From Verrucomicrobiota bacterium (GTDB lineage: Bacteria; Verrucomicrobiota; Verrucomicrobiia; Chthoniobacterales; Xiphinematobacteraceae): DNA of 7,439 bases. The position numbers and the translations under genes were made by a program. The notes under the pieces were generated by a model. That model saw nothing but the letters and a program-made list of their open reading frames with translations, was not told where the DNA came from and made no database searches. The stretch lies in NCBI GenBank assembly GCA_003176035.1, contig PSRL01000113.1:1-7439 (forward strand). Direction: 5' to 3'. Of the stretch, positions 5,676 to 7,439 are shown piece by piece (the first letter of the stretch is position 1; every line of letters starts with the position of its first letter).

Positions 5676-6415
5676 ATGGGGAGCCAATCGACACATCTCA
5701 GCCTACGACGGAAATCCCCGGAAAGAGTAACAAGGCGTGCACCATGGGCACGCCTAGTCTTAAAGACCCATGTTACGTCAATGCGATGATCCATTTTTAT
5801 CGAGGGGAAATGGGAAGGACCATGATCTGGAGACAAAGGCTGGATGTGACCACTACGTGGGCTATCACAAGCTCTACCACCATCATTACCGTTGCATTTT
5901 CTTTTCGCGACATCCCTCATATCATCTTTTTTTTCAATCTGGCGCTGGTTGGGATCATGCTATGGATCGAAGCACGTCGTTTCCGATACTATCATGCCTT
6001 TCGAGGCCGCGTTCGCATGTTGGAATCGCACTTTCTCATGCCCATGATAGCGCAAAGTTCCGGTCTATTAGAAGGAGAATGGAGGCGGCTTGTCTGCGAG
6101 GACTTGGTACTGCCCTATTTTAAAATGAGTCGCTTTGAAGCTATTTGTGTTCGGTTGAAACGCAATTACATTTACATCTTTGGTGTGATCCTTTTGGCGT
6201 GGATCTTAAAAATCTTTATGCATGCAAAACATGGCATTTATTCCCTGAGGGATTTTTCGGCTGCGATGAGGGTGGCGGGCTTGCCGCCCTGGATGACGGA
6301 GCTAGTGTTTGCCGGTACGGTCCTTTCCTTACTTGGAATGACTTGCTATGCGATCCGTTACGTTGCTGATGAGGTCTCGGAGTTTGGAACTCGCAATCCG
6401 CTCTGGAAACTATGA
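5672..6415 (+). CDS. DUF2270 family integral membrane protein
   Basis: This is a predicted inner-membrane protein of unknown function, 247 residues long. The signature stretch MIHFYRGEMGRTMIWRQRLD (39-58), followed by a helix starting TTTWAITSS, and WIEARRFRYYHAFRGRVRML (98-117) fit DUF2270 as I know it. Four membrane segments are visible at about 59-78, 81-100, 166-184 and 208-230, with a cytoplasmic-looking basic loop between the second and third. The first 35 residues are polar. The frame is open from an ATG at 5621, but that start would overlap the rhomboid gene by 55 bases. The ATG at 5672 forms an ATGA overlap with the rhomboid stop and has AAGGA/AAGG upstream, so it is preferred. The 3' end overlaps mazG in the same way, making three translationally coupled genes. 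The family carries no known activity; the operon does not settle its role. Confidence 0.85.
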   Translation: MNGEPIDTSQPTTEIPGKSNKACTMGTPSLKDPCYVNAMIHFYRGEMGRTMIWRQRLDVTTTWAITSSTTIITVAFSFRDIPHIIFFFNLALVGIMLWIEARRFRYYHAFRGRVRMLESHFLMPMIAQSSGLLEGEWRRLVCEDLVLPYFKMSRFEAICVRLKRNYIYIFGVILLAWILKIFMHAKHGIYSLRDFSAAMRVAGLPPWMTELVFAGTVLSLLGMTCYAIRYVADEVSEFGTRNPLWKL

Positions 6416-7188
6416 GCGAGTCTCTCAGGCGTTTGGAAGATATCATTGCTCAGTTGCGGTCGCCAGCAGGCTGCCCTTGGGACCGTGAGCAGACGCATGA
6501 AAGTTTGCGCATGGCGTTGCTGGAAGAATGCTATGAGGTAGTCGAAGCCATCAATCGTGCGGACGACGCCAATCTCTGCGAGGAATTAGGAGATCTTTTA
6601 TTGCTTGTCATGATGCATGCTCAAATTGGGAGTGAGCGGGGTGCCTTTCAATTTGAAGAAGTAGCGCGCGGAATTTGTGAAAAGCTGATTCGCCGCCACC
6701 CGCACGTTTTTGGAGATGCGAAGGGGGGAGACACCACGGCGGCGGTACTTCGCCAGTGGGAACAGATTAAAAGAGTCGAAAAGGGTGGCGCTTCTTCAGT
6801 TCTCACCTCTATTTCCTCTGCATTGCCTGCTCTGATGCGAGCGCAGCTGGTGCAAAAAAAGGTGAGCCGCGTCGGCTTCGATTGGCAGAAAACAGAAGAT
6901 GTCTTCAACAAAATCGAGGAAGAAATCCGAGAGTTTCAGGATGCCCTCATTTCAAAGGATCGCACGGAAATAGAACAGGAAGCAGGTGACGTTCTTTTCT
7001 CTTTAGTAAACTTACTGCGCAAGCTGCAAATTGATTCCGAAACCGCTTTAAACCGTTCTACAATGAAGTTTGCTGCTCGATTTCAAGCTCTTGAAACTCA
7101 TTTGGAAAAATTGGGACGGCGTGTTGAAGATTGTTCGGAGTGTGAATTAAATGAAATTTGGAATAGCCTGAAACTAGGCGAGGTATAA
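6412..7188 (+). CDS. mazG: Nucleoside triphosphate pyrophosphohydrolase MazG
   Basis: MazG hydrolyses NTPs and dNTPs to monophosphates and pyrophosphate, clearing damaged or non-canonical nucleotides in the cytosol; in E. coli it also affects ppGpp levels. The 258-residue length matches the two-domain E. coli form (263). The first domain has SPAGCPWDREQTHESLR (17-33), then LLEECYEVVEA with the acidic metal-binding residues E38, E39 and E42, and EELGD (57-61). VGFDW (154-158) introduces the second domain, with EEEIREF (169-175) and EQEAGDVLF (188-196). Both acidic sets are intact, so it should be active. Its ATG overlaps the DUF2270 stop as ATGA, so translation is probably coupled. No mazEF toxin-antitoxin pair is present, so the link to that system does not apply here. 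Confidence 0.96.
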   Translation: MSESLRRLEDIIAQLRSPAGCPWDREQTHESLRMALLEECYEVVEAINRADDANLCEELGDLLLLVMMHAQIGSERGAFQFEEVARGICEKLIRRHPHVFGDAKGGDTTAAVLRQWEQIKRVEKGGASSVLTSISSALPALMRAQLVQKKVSRVGFDWQKTEDVFNKIEEEIREFQDALISKDRTEIEQEAGDVLFSLVNLLRKLQIDSETALNRSTMKFAARFQALETHLEKLGRRVEDCSECELNEIWNSLKLGEV

Positions 7189-7192
7189 TTAC

Positions 7193-7279
7193 ATGACTAC
7201 CGCAAATATCCCGGCTATCACTTTTCGCTTTTCTACTCGTGGCCTTCCTCCTTTGGGACTCACGGGGGGCATCCGGTAA
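7193..7279 (+). pseudogene. Possible truncated coaE (dephospho-CoA kinase) start
   Basis: A 28-codon frame starts four bases after the mazG stop, with GGCGAGG nine bases before its ATG, so it is well placed to be the next gene of the operon. The product starts MTTANIPAITF and ends PPLGLTGGIR-stop. LGLTGGI is how dephospho-CoA kinase, the last enzyme of coenzyme A synthesis, enters its P-loop (normally followed by GSGKS-type residues). Here a TAA follows immediately, and no kinase-like sequence is seen in the other plus-strand frames out to the window end. The reading is therefore a coaE stump after a deletion. Seven matching residues are few, so chance is possible, and an unrelated small protein cannot be excluded. 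Confidence 0.38.
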
Positions 7280-7394
7280 CTGCTCACACAACCAATCTAA
7301 TTTCTCTTCTCCTAGCCGCAACCTTCCTTAATATAACACAAAATCAGGTTCTAGTCTCCCGAGTTAGGCAATTCTTGTATAAAACAGCGGAGGA
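7280..7394. other. Non-coding or decayed stretch after mazG operon
   Basis: All plus-strand frames in this 115-base stretch are short or carry stops, and nothing recognisable is seen. TATAAA at 7378-7383 could be a -10 box for a gene beginning at 7395, but the sequence 17 bases upstream is not a convincing -35. No terminator hairpin for the mazG operon is evident. Confidence 0.4.
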
Positions 7395-7439
7395 ATGAGC
7401 AAAGCGAGCAATGAAAGCCAGGATTTGGTCAGCGGATTT
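7395..7439 (+). CDS. Possible start of the next gene, cut by the window edge
   Basis: An ATG at 7395 opens MSKASNESQDLVSGF and stays open to the window end. A strong purine run, GCGGAGGA, touches the ATG directly, which is too close for a normal ribosome site. A second ATG at 7411 (MKARIWSAD, different frame) is rather far from it. Fifteen codons are too few to name a product. A Ser/Asn/Gln-rich beginning would suit a disordered N-terminal extension. Confidence 0.25.
   Translation, partial: MSKASNESQDLVSGF

Noticed and set aside
6412..7188. MazG as part of a toxin-antitoxin or antiphage module
   Set aside because: No mazEF-like or nuclease gene is adjacent; the protein is the full two-domain housekeeping form with both metal sites intact.
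7347..7357. 11-base string aggttctagtc shared with the right border of the MITE-like element
   Set aside because: Several 11-base matches are expected by chance in a window of this size, and the similarity does not extend into the inverted repeat.

Overview
The window looks like a piece of a bacterial chromosome of moderate GC content. It holds four confidently recognisable genes, one recognisable truncated regulator, one unrecognised gene and several short stretches of decayed DNA. Every identification comes from reading motifs; no search was run. The gene set (GTP-type PEP carboxykinase, rhomboid with a C-terminal acidic/basic tail domain, DUF2270 membrane protein, MazG) would suit a Verrucomicrobiota/PVC-type bacterium. 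The gene debris and the insertion-like element would suit a host-associated lineage with a shrinking genome. Both points are inference, and the phylum call is weak.

Layout. Positions 15-1151 (+) encode a short KdpD made only of the KdpD ATPase-like domain and a universal-stress-protein domain, with no kinase; it probably sits just downstream of a kdp transporter operon that lies outside the window. Positions 1152-1666 are a 515-base stretch without a secure gene. It contains a motif resembling an IS3-type end, two antiparallel open frames of about 65 codons that may be gene debris, a 115-base MITE-like element with perfect 19-base terminal inverted repeats, and a 13-base operator-like palindrome. 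Positions 1667-2542 (+) encode an unrecognised 291-residue protein with disordered ends; its 3' end looks frameshifted, because about 33 further plausible codons follow in the +1 frame up to 2636.

The convergent gene at 4543-2762 (-) is pckG, GTP-dependent phosphoenolpyruvate carboxykinase, with all recognisable active-site motifs intact. A divergent intergenic region (4544-4769) carries a 10-bp hairpin. From there a tightly packed (+) operon runs through a rhomboid-family membrane protein (4770-5675), a DUF2270 membrane protein (5672-6415) and mazG (6412-7188), joined by two ATGA stop/start overlaps. The rhomboid appears to lack its catalytic serine, so it may be a pseudoprotease.

Four bases after mazG, a 28-codon frame with a good ribosome binding site starts and reaches LGLTGGI, the opening of the dephospho-CoA kinase P-loop, then stops; it may be the stump of a coaE gene. 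A possible new gene start lies at 7395.

Functionally, the window combines potassium/c-di-AMP-linked signalling (KdpD fragment), gluconeogenic/anaplerotic carbon flow (PckG), membrane proteins of unknown role and nucleotide-pool sanitation (MazG). I see no CRISPR array, tRNA, rRNA, toxin-antitoxin pair or recognisable defence system.
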